This document shows, in pieces, positions 47,897 to 58,580 of a DNA stretch of 64,000 nucleotides. The stretch is from Riptortus pedestris (taxonomy: Eukaryota; Arthropoda; Insecta; Hemiptera; Alydidae), in contig CM032230.1 of NCBI GenBank assembly GCA_019009955.1, positions 104,182,501-104,246,500 of the forward strand, given 5' to 3'. The notes under the pieces are model-generated. The model made no database searches and was not told where the DNA came from. It worked only from the letters and a program-made list of their open reading frames with translations. Both the position numbers and the translations under genes were made by a program. Numbering within the stretch: position 1 is the stretch's first letter; each line of letters starts with the position of its first letter.

Positions 47897-48667
47897 ATTA
47901 AGCCAGTTGTATGAAGTGTAAACAGGTAGAACGTAACTCGTGTTACTAGCACACATCTTTAAGTAAATATGAATAATTAAAAATGTATTTATAGATTTAG
48001 TTAGGAAATAATTGTATAGAAAATTAGTAAATTAAGTACCCTTAGGATATGACAAGAGCGGTATTTAATATATATTAGTTGATATTATTTAAGACATAGA
48101 GTAAAACAGGGACTTGTAAACAGCATTATACTACTACAAAGGTCATAATAAATAACCTAGTTGTTGAATGCCCAAATCATATTAATCCTAAAATCCTAAT
48201 CCTAAGAAAGAAAAAAAAGGATTTTTGAATCTACAAGTAACTTATAATAAAACTTTTCCATAGCTTTATGTGCTCAATAATTTGCTCTCGCTAAAGAGAA
48301 AGGCAGTCTAGTTGGAGAAGTTTTATTGTAGTCTCTCTTGAGATATATTGTACTATAGTCCATTACGAGTGCTCCCGAGGGAAATCATATAAGTACATTA
48401 GTATTTCTTCTCGCAGATGGCAAATCATGTTTCATTCAACTACAATGGAACTCATACAATGATTGCAAATACCAGGCCAACGACAACTAGTTTTCGTTAA
48501 AACAAGAAAAAAAAAACTGTAATGAAGAAAATATAACCTGTATTCTTTAATAACAGACTCGAAATATAAAATCTGTAATTCAAACTTGAGTATATGAGAG
48601 AATTTTATGCCTATCCTCAGTACAGTATTTTAAAATGAACTCTCTCATATGAAAGTAGTTGCAGCAC
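47897..48667. other. No gene seen
   Basis: AT-rich sequence without recognised features. Confidence 0.45.
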
Positions 48668-49249
48668 TTTTAGCAGATTTCCCTTAAGGGAAATTGGCTA
48701 TTGAGGTCGTACGCATGACGCGATTTTCGAAATATTTCTTCAAATGCCCTTCGATTGTACCTAGGAGATGACGAAAATAAGGTCCGTTCAAAATTATATA
48801 TATATTTGTCTGTTAACGCTCTAGTGGTTGCAATTTTTGTTTGATCGTAACCAAACTCGTTATTTAAACGTTTTATGTAAAAAATACAGATCAAGTTAGT
48901 TAATGGCTGAAATCGGACCAGTGGGAGGGGGGGGGGTTAGTGGGGGGATTTTCGAACATTCCAAAATTCGAAGGTTCGTCGGATCGAAAAATTGTTTAGG
49001 ATCAATCTTATTGCAAATTAAATTTACTATAAGTATTGTTATATACATTTATTCTCTATCTTGCATATTAACCGAGATATTTGCATTTTTATTAAATGTG
49101 GGCGTATAACGGACGAGAGAGAGTTTCCCCGCCAAAAGCTAGTTCGGCCGTTTCCGTAACTGTTCGGAACTCGTATGGAGATTTGTCTATTGTATAACTT
49201 CACGTAGGAAATCTGCTTAGTTTACGCAGCCCCTGCGTGACGAACTTTT
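48668..49249 (+). mobile_element. AGC element with minimal TA tract
   Basis: From TTTTAGCAGATTTCCC (intact CCCTTAAGGG) to GCAGCCCCTGCGTGACGAAC, TTTT. The microsatellite is only about five TA units (48795-48806). G-run at 48925-48937. A-type body with AAGCTAGTTCGGCCG. Confidence 0.88.
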
Positions 49250-49279
49250 TTACATAGGCGCATTGAACAAGTTATTTCC

Positions 49280-49362
49280 TATTAGCAGATTTCCCTTTTT
49301 AAATTTATATAAAATTCTACGAGTGTGTGTGTGTGTGTGTGTGTCTGAGTGTGTGTGCGTGC

Positions 49363-49410
<48 letters not shown>
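49280..49410. repeat. (TG)n(TA)n tract next to an AGC 5' scrap
   Basis: ATTAGCAGATTTCCC at 49282-49296 is followed by unrelated sequence, then TG (49323-49372) and TA (49373-49409). It may be a drastically deleted AGC copy. Confidence 0.6.
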
Positions 49411-50226
49411 CAAAATATCTGTAAGGTACCTAGGTGTCATCCTTCTAATTGCCTCTTTATTGTTGATATTTTGAAATTGTTTTATTTTCTATTTTAACCA
49501 TTTATGTGGTATTTTGCAACAGGTATTTCAGTTGAGACTGCAGCTTATTAATATCATTACTTCATATATATAAGTTGCAACACACAATTAGAACGGAAGG
49601 TTTTATGTTTGAAAGGTTATAAAAACATTCTAAAGAAATTTTAACGAATGATGTTTTTCTCAGTATAGGATATAAAGGAGGAAACTTATATCCGTCCAGG
49701 GCTTGATGGTTTACCAGGAAACTCTCCTGAAAGTAGAAAAAAGACAAAGCTGATTATATGGAAAGCAACGAAAGCACGTGTGTGAATTTTGATCTTATGT
49801 TAATGTCAAAAACAATGAACGGAGACGTCACCTGTCAATATCTATTTTTATTTATGTTCACAGAAGCTTATTATTTCTTGTGAAAGGAGTTCCGTTCATA
49901 TCAACAACATACTTCCTTCTCGTTTTCTGCTTGGTTATCTTCCCATGGATCCACGGGTCTGCCTGTCGGTTCGATGATTTTCTGTGGTGATACCCGCGGT
50001 CATATATTCTTATATATCCTTTATATCTTGTAGATGCTTTCCGGATGAACGAGGTGGACTCTTTTGGTCTGGGAATGAGATTAGGGATCAGGAGTGAAGG
50101 CAAACTAGTGAAATTATATGGTGAATCTGAAATCCTGTGTGCTGTCGTACCAAAAAAAGGACACTGTGTCTGGGACCTATTGAATGTATAATAACTCCCT
50201 TGAGAATGCCTATGAAGATGTGGTAT
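49411..50226. other. No gene seen
   Basis: The minus-strand 81-codon frame at 49858-50103 lies in a GC-richer patch and lacks a recognised domain. Confidence 0.4.
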
Positions 50227-50348
50227 ACATGGAGGAAGATGAAAAAGAGTTAGGTCCTGGTAACAGAAGCTGAATTACCTGGGAGGAGGACTTGCGGAGG
50301 TTGGGCATCTCTCATTGGAAATGTCTAAATGGGCATCACAATGAATAA
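50227..50348 (+). pseudogene. Possible LINE ORF2 C-terminal relic
   Basis: One frame gives GPGNRS, a stop, then TWEEDLRRLGISHWK and a terminal stop at 50346-50348, followed by AATAAAAG. The pattern (basic GRPR-like stretch, W..xEEDLRRLGI.xW) is common at the C-terminal end of insect non-LTR reverse transcriptase ORFs. The in-frame stop and lack of an upstream RT domain make this a relic at best. Confidence 0.35.
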
Positions 50349-50349
50349 T

Positions 50350-50757
50350 AAAAGTTCCAACAGGCAGGGGCTGCGTTAACTAAGCAGATTTCCCAGGTAT
50401 TTGCATTTATCTCAAAACGTAAACGTTTAATGAGAATAATATTTGGTATTTAGACTTCAAATAAAGTCCTTCATAATATAACACCTTATTGTTAATATGC
50501 CATGAGTAGGGAGGGGGGGCTATATTCAAGGCCGAAAACTAATAAAAATGCAAATATCTCGTTAATAATCAAGATAGTGAAAACACGCATATAAATCAAT
50601 TTATAGAACCTTTATTTTCAATAAGATTTGTTCTATACAATTTTTCGATCCGACGTATAATAACAGAGCTATGATTTTTTGAAATTCTCTCCCTCTAAAC
50701 CCCCCTCCCTCCCACTGGTCTGATTTCATTTTCGTTATCTCCTGGGTAGCACTCACT
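50350..50757 (-). mobile_element. AGC element, 3' half, B-type
   Basis: Begins AAAGTTCCAACAGGCAGGGG (GGCAGGGGCTGCG), then TAAGCAGATTTCCC and the B-type body (TTATCTCAAAACGTAAACG, CATGAGTAGGGAGGG), CCGACGTATAATAACAG and the C-rich block. It then jumps to ATTTTCGTTATCTCCTGGGT and stops. The segment with the microsatellite is deleted. Confidence 0.78.
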
Positions 50758-51285
50758 ATTCTACCTGGCCTACCTTTCCAACAGGATTTCATTAGGTTCA
50801 ACGTCCGACATAACTTATTTTAATTGCTGTTTTTTAAGGCCTTACTCCACCAAAGCTCTGCATCTGACAGAAGAATGAAAATGTTGCTTCCCATTCTGAT
50901 TTTAACATCAATTATTAAAATTAATTTTCTGATTGGAAAATGCACTTATTAAATTCCAAACCCCTGCCCCTCGGGCATATCGGAATCTCTATTTTTATTT
51001 ATAAATTGTAAATATGATTATACATCTTGAAATGAAATGGTAGTTTTTAAGTTTATTGCTTCGACCATCCTTTTCGTCAGTCATTGACTTTATAAATTAA
51101 ATTTATCTACCGAAGTGATGTTTACGGGAGTCAGCATAAGGAATATTTATTTATTTAAAGAAATAAATATTATGAAGTGAATTCGCTAATTGAAGTATAA
51201 CTACTTGATTCGGACTTAGCTGAGTGAAATGTAAATGAAACTGCGCTTGAGATATCTGAGGAAGTAGTAAAATATATATTTTTCA
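50758..51285. other. No gene seen
   Basis: AT-rich sequence without recognised features. Confidence 0.4.
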
Positions 51286-51510
51286 TGAACAAGGAAGATC
51301 AAAAAGAGAAAAAAAAACATAAATATCTTCATATCTAAGGTTTTGATCAATTACTATTACAATTCAATTGGTAGGCCTCTTTATGATAAACTAAAAATGT
51401 CCTATAAATATTTCTGGTTCACTGTAATAGGGGTGTTCCTCAAATTCTCAAATGTGAGATAATATGCATACTTAAAAAGAATAGCATCATTCTTTGTCTT
51501 CGTTCATATT
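51286..51510 (-). repeat. Dispersed repeat, inverted copy of 46100-46420
   Basis: Shares GAAGATCAAAAAGAG, CTAAGGTTTTGA, GTAGGCCTCTTT and TCCTATAAATATTT in opposite orientation. Divergence is clear, so both copies are old. Confidence 0.55.
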
Positions 51511-52715
51511 CTTATCATACATATTTCTATAACTTGAGATTATATTAAATTAGAAAGAATGATGCCGTGTTAAACTGTGAATATACCATTCTTCGGTACT
51601 TGGTTCATTCTATCAGATCGAGAGGCCCGTCTTGAAAAGACATTCTCACTTAGGGTGTTGTTCTGTTTGCTCTTCCTCCCATTTTCCGGATGAGAGGATG
51701 TGAAATGGAAGCTCATTTTTCTGAAAGCTCCCTCTGCTGCCCCCCCCCCCCCACCCCCGAGGCCAAAGTACGTAATTGAGAGAGAAAGGTTAGGGATCGA
51801 GTGGATCCCATTAATAAGAAAGGGCTTTTTGAAATTTATAATTCACTACTTCGGTTTCCCTTGAAAATAACTTACCAACGTTTTCTACCTTATGGAAATG
51901 GGCCCCGTGTTTTTTCCTACCTAAAAAAAGTTAATATACGCTAAAGTGTATTGGGATCTATAAAAAAAAGAAAAGAAAATTCATTGAGAATCGTTTCTCC
52001 CTGCTTCAGTTCTTTTACGCACATTTTGTTGAATGAACGGGATTAATTATTAATTTTTTGGACGTTTTTAATTAGGAATGCGATTCTACTAGATTTAATT
52101 TTTACAATCTTTCAGTTATTTCCTTCAACTATTATACTTCCAGTAATGTCAACTTTCGATAGCTGTTCTTCGTCCTCAAAAACCCACCACTGGGTTATTT
52201 TTCGCCGCTTCATGAAATATTCCATTTGTGAGTTGCTTCTCACGAGCTGTGAATCGTACGTTTGCAATGTAAACCGCTGAAACGAATTTTAAGTATGATT
52301 GTCTATTTGATTCTCCGTGGACCTTTAAGTCTTTATAACGCAATATTGACCAGATAAAGTTAATGAAATGCCCTAATAATAAAATATGCAACCACTCCTG
52401 TCCGTTACTTTTGCACCAGTCGATACAAATCATTGTTAACATCTGATCATCCAGAACAGGTGGCCTGTGAATTAGTTGGTTGAGCTCCATGTTCTAGCCC
52501 TACAGAAATTTTACTCTATAGTGTTCTCGCATCGTGCAGTAATCTATGATTAGTCAATAATAATGATGGACTCCATAAAGTTAATGTTAATAAAATATTA
52601 TAGATTATTTATAATTAAACATTTGACACGCACCTGTTTAATGTCCATGTCTTAATTGTTGAGAAATTTAAACAATTTCCTGATTCTTCTTAACTGTTTA
52701 TCCATATCTCTAATT
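51511..52715. other. No gene seen; C-run at 51741-51752
   Basis: The 104-codon minus-strand frame at 52176-52490 shows no domain that I recognise. A single open frame of this length is expected by chance, so it is not called. Confidence 0.4.
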
Positions 52716-52734
52716 TTTTTATTTAAATTAATAA

Positions 52735-52954
52735 ATTAATTATTAACGTCCACTTTTTGCAACTAAGGCTAATTGGGAGGAATTATCTACAGGTTACCAC
52801 CCTTTTTAGTCACGGTGGGACTAACGATTTTATTTAATGAATTCCGCCACTAAATAAATTCCTCTACCCAGGTGGGAATCAAACTCGCCACTCTAGGTTT
52901 ACCATGTGAAATTAAGGTCAACGCTTTAACTCACATGGCTAACCAGAGCCCCGC
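52735..52954 (-). mobile_element. tRNA-derived SINE with 12-bp target duplication
   Basis: Reverse full copy from TTATTAACGTCCACTTTTTG to CATGGCTAACCAGAGCCCC. TTTTTATTTAAA occurs at 52716-52727 and 52955-52966. The short extra AT-rich bases on the tail side belong to the SINE tail. Confidence 0.86.
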
Positions 52955-53065
52955 TTTTTATTTAAAAGAAAGTTTTTTTGACAGTGTGGTAAAAGCATGT
53001 TATTTGTAAAGATTCAGATCAGTTCGCTAAAGTATAACGTAAAATTGAACCTTAACGGAGATCTT

Positions 53066-53182
53066 TTTTGTGGATAGCAAAACAAGCTATTGAGGTTGTA
53101 CTCATGACGGAATTTTCGAAATTGTTCTTAAAATGTCCATCGATCCTACCTAGTAGATGACGAAAATGAGGTCCGTTCAAAA

Positions 53183-53269
<87 letters not shown>

Positions 53270-53698
53270 TGTTACCGCTCTAGCGGTCGCAAGTTTTGTT
53301 TGATCGTTACCAAACTCGATATTTAGTCGTTTTATGTAAAAAGAAAGATCAAGTTCGTTAACGGGTGAAATCGGACCTGTGGGAGGGGGGGGGTTAGAGG
53401 GGAGGATTTTCGAAAATTCGAAATATCTCCGTTACTATACGTCGGATCGAAAAAATGTACAGAATCAATCTTATTGCAAATATAAGATATACATTTATTC
53501 TCTATCTTGAATATTAACCGAGATATTTGCATTTTTATTAAATCTGGGCCGCTAACGGACTTGGTGACTTTCTTCCCAAAAGCTAGTTCGCCCGTTTCCT
53601 TAACTGATCGACTCTCGTGAAATTTCTCTATTGTAAAACTTCACGTGGGAAATCTGCTTAGTTTACGCAGCCCCTGCGTGACGGACATTTTTTTTGTC
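53066..53698 (+). mobile_element. AGC element with (TA)n(TG)n, decayed 5' end
   Basis: The 5' palindrome is lost (TTTTTTGTGGATAGCAAAAC). GCTATTGAGG onward is typical. The tract is TA 53187-53227 then TG 53228-53268. G-run at 53383-53394. The A-type body is shortened. It ends TTTACGCAGCCCCTGCGT, GACGGACATTTT. Confidence 0.83.
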
Positions 53699-54793
53699 CT
53701 ATAGACTTTATTGCTTATATGAATAAAATATATGAAATTATTTTTAATTCTTTTTCTTATTATATTTAAAATTACGATATTCTTAGTAGGAGGAGATGTT
53801 TTAGACTGTTCTAAGGGGGGGGGGGGTTGCTGTAATATACGATGTTATTATAGATTGGAATAATGTTTTTTTTGAAAAAAGACTTTCATTTGACGCCATT
53901 TTTTTTTAATATTAATTATGACTAAGTCAAACCCATTATCCTGCTGACGTTAGATTATGGTAGAATTCAGTTCCTTATTTAATATTGCACTCAGATTTAG
54001 ATTTCAGTTTGTTTAGTTTAAGGTAACTCTTATTTAATGATCCACCCTGCTGAGTGCTCATAAATATAGGTCTCTCACTTCTCGATTGTAGTGTGGCTGC
54101 TGTACTTTAATTCGTTCTGCTGATCCGTTCTATTTTAATCCGTTCTGCTAATCCGCCGCCGATTGCGGATCAGTATTCCATTGGTTAATCAAGATTAGCA
54201 CTCAATTAAGCCAGTGACAACATAATTTAGCTGCCCAGCCCTCCTCCCGATCCGTCTTCTGCTCCCGCCCTGGGGGAATTCCTGATTAGAATTAAACAAT
54301 TTGTAATACTGGTTTAACTTGTTAAAATTGTTGGTCGTGTCACTTTATTGATCCCGACATGTGTTTTGGCTGATTGAAGGCGATATATTATTCCTTTTAG
54401 AGCCAGAACGTTTCTCTGAAGGGAAATCAGCCTTTGAAGTTATAATCATAATACAATAAATAAATATAACTAATTATGTATCGATCCTGGAATATATTTT
54501 TTTCTTTCTTTTTCTTCTCAGCGAAATCGGCCTACACGCCTTGGATATGTCTACTGGCTCATGTTGGTTTTTTATACGCACACAAAAACGGTGGAGTCTA
54601 AACGTCGGTCTAGAGTTTCCATCTACGTATTTCAGGATCATCTTGTACTTTCCTGTCAGCCATCGTCGAGGCACTGGGAGAGAGCTTTTCAATTTTTTTA
54701 TTTAAACAATAAAGAAAGTGTACTAAAATATGTAATTCAAGTGTGATGTGCACTAAGACTTGGTTCTAAAATACAGGCGAGATTCTGTAATTT
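53699..54793. other. No gene seen; AGC scrap near 54405-54490
   Basis: Around 54405-54490, TTCTCTGAAGGGAAATCAGC, TTGAAGTTATAATCAT and TATCGATCCTGG look like a decayed AGC 5' end. A G-run sits at 53815-53827. GC-richer unique sequence lies at 54110-54280. Confidence 0.4.
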
Positions 54794-54812
54794 CAAATTT
54801 AATTTTTTTAAT

Positions 54813-55036
54813 TATTAAATTATTTATTAACGTCCACTTTTTGCAACTAAGGCTAATCGGGGCGGGTTATCTTCAGGTTACCACCCTTTTCTAGCCAGTG
54901 TGGGACTAAGGATTTTATTTAATGAATTCCGTCACTAAATAAATTCCTTCGCCCAGGCGGGAATCGAACTCGCCACTCTAGGTTTACCATGTGAGATTAA
55001 GGTTAACTCTTTAACTCACTTGGCTAACCTGAGCCC
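54813..55036 (-). mobile_element. tRNA-derived SINE with perfect 18-bp target duplication
   Basis: Full copy in reverse, from TATTTATTAACGTCCAC to TGGCTAACCTGAGCCC. AAATTTAATTTTTTTAAT is found at 54795-54812 and 55037-55054. It is the clearest evidence here that the family moved by target-primed reverse transcription. The near-consensus sequence suggests one of the younger insertions. Confidence 0.92.
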
Positions 55037-55291
55037 AAATTTAATTTTTTTAATGTAATAAAATTGCATAGCTAGATTTTTAATCTATTTGGCTCATATG
55101 CCGCTCTCTCCTATTCATTGTCTGTTTTAAGATCCATATGTTAAGAAATGCTTAAATTTGGTGAGGATGCAAAATATTTAGAAATGTGTGAAAACACACA
55201 GATATTTTCTTAAGGCTAAACAAAATATAGAAATAATTCCATTAATATTCGTTCATTCGTTGTACTACATAATAAACTAATACATTCATTA

Positions 55292-55870
55292 CAAGTATGG
55301 GCAACCTTTGACATGTTGCGAGTCTAACTTAAGTGTGCAAATACGTTCGGGGGCCACTTTTAAAAGTAGTGCATTTTGAAGTAGTGTTCATAATTTTTAA
55401 CGATAGATATCACACGTGAAATTATAACGAAAATGTAATTATAGTACAATTTATAAAAATAACAAAATGAAATGCAAAAAATAGGTACAAGTTATAATTA
55501 AATCGTAAAATTTGGAATTATTACAAACAACGAAAGTTAAATAGCGACCCCGAAATCAATGAGCTTGAATTTGGGAAACAAATTCATCGATGTTTGCATT
55601 AATTCCACTGATACAAAGACGAAAAGAATTTTCCAAATTATGGTCAGTCAACTTTGTACGATGTTTTGATTTATTAACTTTCATCAATGAAAAGAACTGT
55701 TCGCATTTATAAGTACTGGCAAACGCACAAATCTCTCTTCATCTTCCTCAATTGGAGTAATAGTGTAATATTTTTGTATAATTGGGTTTTTCAAAATGTC
55801 TCGTGGGCCGGATCAAACCTTCCCGCCTCCAGTGGTAGCCACATGATGTAAACCATTCACTCTTCTGGCC
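55292..55870 (-). mobile_element. hAT-like DNA transposon relic
   Basis: The minus-strand 3' end reads CAAAGGTTGCCCATACTTG (55292-55310), close to hAT termini. The interior holds a transposase C-terminus (next entry) and, further left on the element, TTTGATCCGGCCCACGAGAC, a phrase often found in these elements. The 5' terminus and most of the transposase are missing. I found no clean 8-bp target duplication. Confidence 0.6.
55556..55738 (-). pseudogene. hAT transposase C-terminal dimerisation region, truncated
   Basis: Translation gives FASTYKCEQFFSLMKVNKSK, then HRTKLTDHNLENSFRLCISG and a natural stop (TCA on the plus strand, 55556-55558). The S-T-x-x-C-E-Q-x-F-S motif followed by K-x-K-x-R-x-x-L-T-D-x-x-L is diagnostic of the hAT C-terminal dimerisation domain, close to the ZBED/GTF2IRD2-type group. 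A stop lies just upstream (55739-55741), and the DDE core and BED zinc finger are not visible. It cannot be functional as it stands. Confidence 0.8.
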
Positions 55871-55886
55871 CTATGTGCCCATTTAT

Positions 55887-56007
55887 TATTAGCAGATTTC
55901 CCTTAAGGGAAATCAGCTATTGAGGTCGTACTCATGACGCGAGTTTCGAAACTTTCTTCAAATGTCCATAGATCCTACCCAGGAGATGAGGAAAATGAGG
56001 TCCGTTC

Positions 56008-56053
<46 letters not shown>

Positions 56054-56532
56054 GTCTGTTAACGCTCTAGCGGTCGCAATTTTTGTTTGATCGTTACCAA
56101 ACTCGGAATTTAATCGTTTTATGTAAAAAGGAAGATCAAGTTCGTTAATGGCTGAAATCGGACCAGTGGAGGGGGGGGGGGAGTTTTGAAGATTCAAAAT
56201 ATCTCCGTTATTATGCGTTGAATCGAAAAATTGTATAAAATCAATCTTATTGAAAATAAAAATTACTATAAATATTGCTCTATACATGTATTCTGTATCT
56301 TGAATATTAACCGAGATATTTGCATTTGTATTCTGTGTATGGTCGGCAGGAGTCGGCTATGTTCGGGACTTTCCGCCGAGAGCTCTGGCGTCCGTTTCCG
56401 TAACTGTTCGTCCCTTGTGAATAAGTTTAGAGATCCCTTACTACTAAACTTGTTATTAGGCAGATTCCTCTATTGTAAAACTTCACGTGGGAAATCTCCT
56501 TAGTTTACGCAGCCCCTGCGTGACGGACTTTT
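55887..56532 (+). mobile_element. AGC element, complete A'-type copy
   Basis: From TTATTAGCAGATTTCCC (intact palindrome) to GCAGCCCCTGCGTGACGGAC, TTTT. (TA)n at 56011-56053. The G-run block is partly deleted (56167-56180). Body includes GGGACTTTCCGCCGAGAGC. Confidence 0.9.
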
Positions 56533-56570
56533 TTTATGTGAAAGATGGAATTTTCGGTTTATTGACGAAC

Positions 56571-56573
56571 ACA

Positions 56574-56610
<37 letters not shown>
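56571..56610. repeat. (CA)n microsatellite
   Basis: CACACA tract of about 40 bp. Confidence 0.9.
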
Positions 56611-56613
<3 letters not shown>

Positions 56614-56924
56614 AAAAATGCATAGACGTAATATATTTATCTTATAGATATGATCAGTGGATGTTAAACTAATCTTCATTAACTGATTCTCCTACGGGAA
56701 AAGTCAAGATATTTATGCAAGAGAAAAGTAACGATTCATCACAAGTTGCCTTTATTCTCCGTACTATTCCGTATGAATTGGCTATGCTCTTGAACATTCC
56801 TCCTAGGCTATTGAAGCACAGATACCAAATAAAGAGTAATAACTTAAAAATTAAGGAGTATTTACTTAGTCTTGGCAATATGTTTGTTTTAGTTCCAATA
56901 CGAGTAATTGATCCCGTGAAGTGA

Positions 56925-57480
56925 CGGAGTTGGTTCGAAAATATTAAGTTGAAGAGAGTTGTTCGTTTTATTCGCTTGGCCCATTGGCTGAGAGAGTTGC
57001 GTAAATAAGTGCTCGTTGGTAACGGAGTCCGGTTGTTTCCAAGGGGTTGGCCTCTTTACACTTCCTGAGTACCTAAGGACCTAATTAGGAAGAAAAAGTT
57101 TCAGGGGATGGCGCACCCCCTGGCGGCGTGCGTAGGAACTTAAGTGTCCCCATAAATCCCCGACTCAGCCTATATAGAGGAGCGCCTCCAGCTCACTCTA
57201 CCGCCTCGCGAGGGAATTAAAATTCAAGTCAGTCCGTGTTCATAATGTAGCCAATGGGGAGGCTCGTAACTTGTCTTTAAGTTAGTTGTACAACTCGCCG
57301 GCAGGGCACGTACTACCGTTGGCCATCAAATACTTTTCCCGCTCCCAGAGCTCTCTGCCCCGCTCGTTGCCCGTTCCTCTTAAACGATACTTTCATAAAA
57401 TAAACCATCCCGATAACAGCTTTTGAATATTTACTTTAGGCACCCCTAACTGAGTGGCTCGTCATGATCAAAACACCTTA
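56925..57480 (+). promoter_or_regulatory. LTR- or promoter-like GC-richer block
   Basis: CCTATATAGAGGAGCGCC (TATA box near 57170) is followed by AGTCAGTCCGTG (57226-57237) and ATAAAATAAACC as a possible poly(A) signal (57395-57406). This order (TATA, TCAGT initiator, AATAAA) is typical of insect LTRs. I could not find matching TG...CA ends, a target duplication or a second copy. A host promoter with first exon is the alternative. A 69-codon frame just upstream (56715-56924) has no known domain. Confidence 0.35.
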
Positions 57481-57549
57481 AAACTTGTAACTTGTTTACT
57501 AGGGTTGTTTTAGCGAAAGGCCCTTCCTCCTAAAGTTAGCACACACATA

Positions 57550-57937
57550 TAATATTGGATGATCAATGTTGCAGGATTCAAAACCTCTATCCTGAAAAAA
57601 ATAGTCTTCCTGCGTACTATTTTTTCCATTCATCAGAGACCGATGTCATCTCATTAGCGTCATCCTCAACCTGAATACAAATTATGACCAACTTAAATAC
57701 CTAATGGGAGCACGTACAGAAAATGCTGAATGATTGATGTTGCAGGATTCAGCACTTCTATCCTGAAAAATGAAGTCTTCCTGCATACTATTTTCTTCAT
57801 TTATTAGCGACCGGTTTCACCATATTAGTGGCATCCTCAAGCCGAACAGAAATTAAAACAGTTTAAATGCCCAATGTTAGCACGTAACGTACATATAATG
57901 TTGAATGATCGATGTTGCGAGGATTCAACATTGGGAC
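57550..57937. repeat. Tandem duplication, unit about 175 bp
   Basis: Two units and a partial third, marked by ATGATCAATGTTGCAGGATT (57558), ATGATTGATGTTGCAGGATT (57730) and ATGATCGATGTTGCGAGGAT (57904). Each full unit continues with TATCCTGAAAAA and a GTC-TCCTGC-TACTATTTT stretch and includes a GACCG-TGTCATC-CATTAG-CATCCTCAA segment. Units differ by many substitutions. Confidence 0.8.
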
Positions 57938-58420
57938 TAGTCGCCAGATTATTAGAGGCCCGGCTGATACCTGTGATCTTGGAAACCCACGATTCGTCAA
58001 TCTTACAGACCTTTGTAAAATTCTGGATTATGTGGTTTACGTTTTATTGCGATGAAATTAAGAGGGATTATTTTATGGTATACGTAGCACCTAATTTCAT
58101 TAATTTGTCTAACCATTTATTACAGTTAAAAAATGTTTTATATTATAGTCATACACTGTCGAGGCATTCCAGCTCTTTACAGGACCTGGAAGCCCTAATT
58201 ATTGGCCCTAATGTAAGGGCTGACCTGAAGTTTAGATATGTGAGCCACATTATTTTGGAGTGTCCGTTCTACTCCATCAGATAGCGGAGGATACTCGTTG
58301 CTCGAATGGCCTCCGGATTCACTTAAAAAGCTGATCCAGACAGGTGATGTCATGAAGGCGTTCGTCCAATACGCGAAGAAGGTTCTAAATGCTAAGAGGA
58401 ACATGGAAATAGAATTTTAA
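57938..58420 (+). pseudogene. LINE reverse-transcriptase ORF, C-terminal relic
   Basis: An open frame to 58284 contains FRYVSHIILECPFYS near its end, matching the H-x-L-x-E-C-P zinc-knuckle-like motif after the RT domain of many non-LTR elements. It hits a stop, but another frame continues as LLEWPPDSLKKLIQTGDVMK and a basic tail to a natural stop at 58418-58420. That is the usual C-terminal end, so one frameshift separates the two parts. The RT catalytic region (FADD) is not present upstream; the left border is the tandem repeat. A 3' hairpin follows at 58531. Clade not resolved. Confidence 0.6.
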
Positions 58421-58530
58421 GTTGTGTATATGTATAGAGTTTAATGACGAATGTATAGGTTATATGTATAATGTATGGGCGTATGTATAATACATAGTTC
58501 CGATACGTTAATTAGGTAATTAGGCAATTA

Positions 58531-58580
58531 TTGGAGTCTCACTGAACATGCCTCTGAGGCTCCAATTGCACTTGCCCATT
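58531..58580 (+). repeat. 3' UTR hairpin of the LINE relic
   Basis: TTGGAG (58531-58536) pairs with CTCCAA (58560-58565), with inner CTCA/TGAG pairing. TTGCACTTGCCC follows. Its position about 110 bp after the ORF stop suggests it belongs to the LINE 3' UTR. Confidence 0.55.

Noticed and set aside
52176..52490. 104-codon minus-strand frame
   Set aside because: No recognised motif, no neighbouring exons, and the length is within chance expectation for a 64-kb window.
56715..56924. 69-codon frame with reasonable amino-acid composition
   Set aside because: An equally long frame exists on the opposite strand and no family is recognised; left uncalled.
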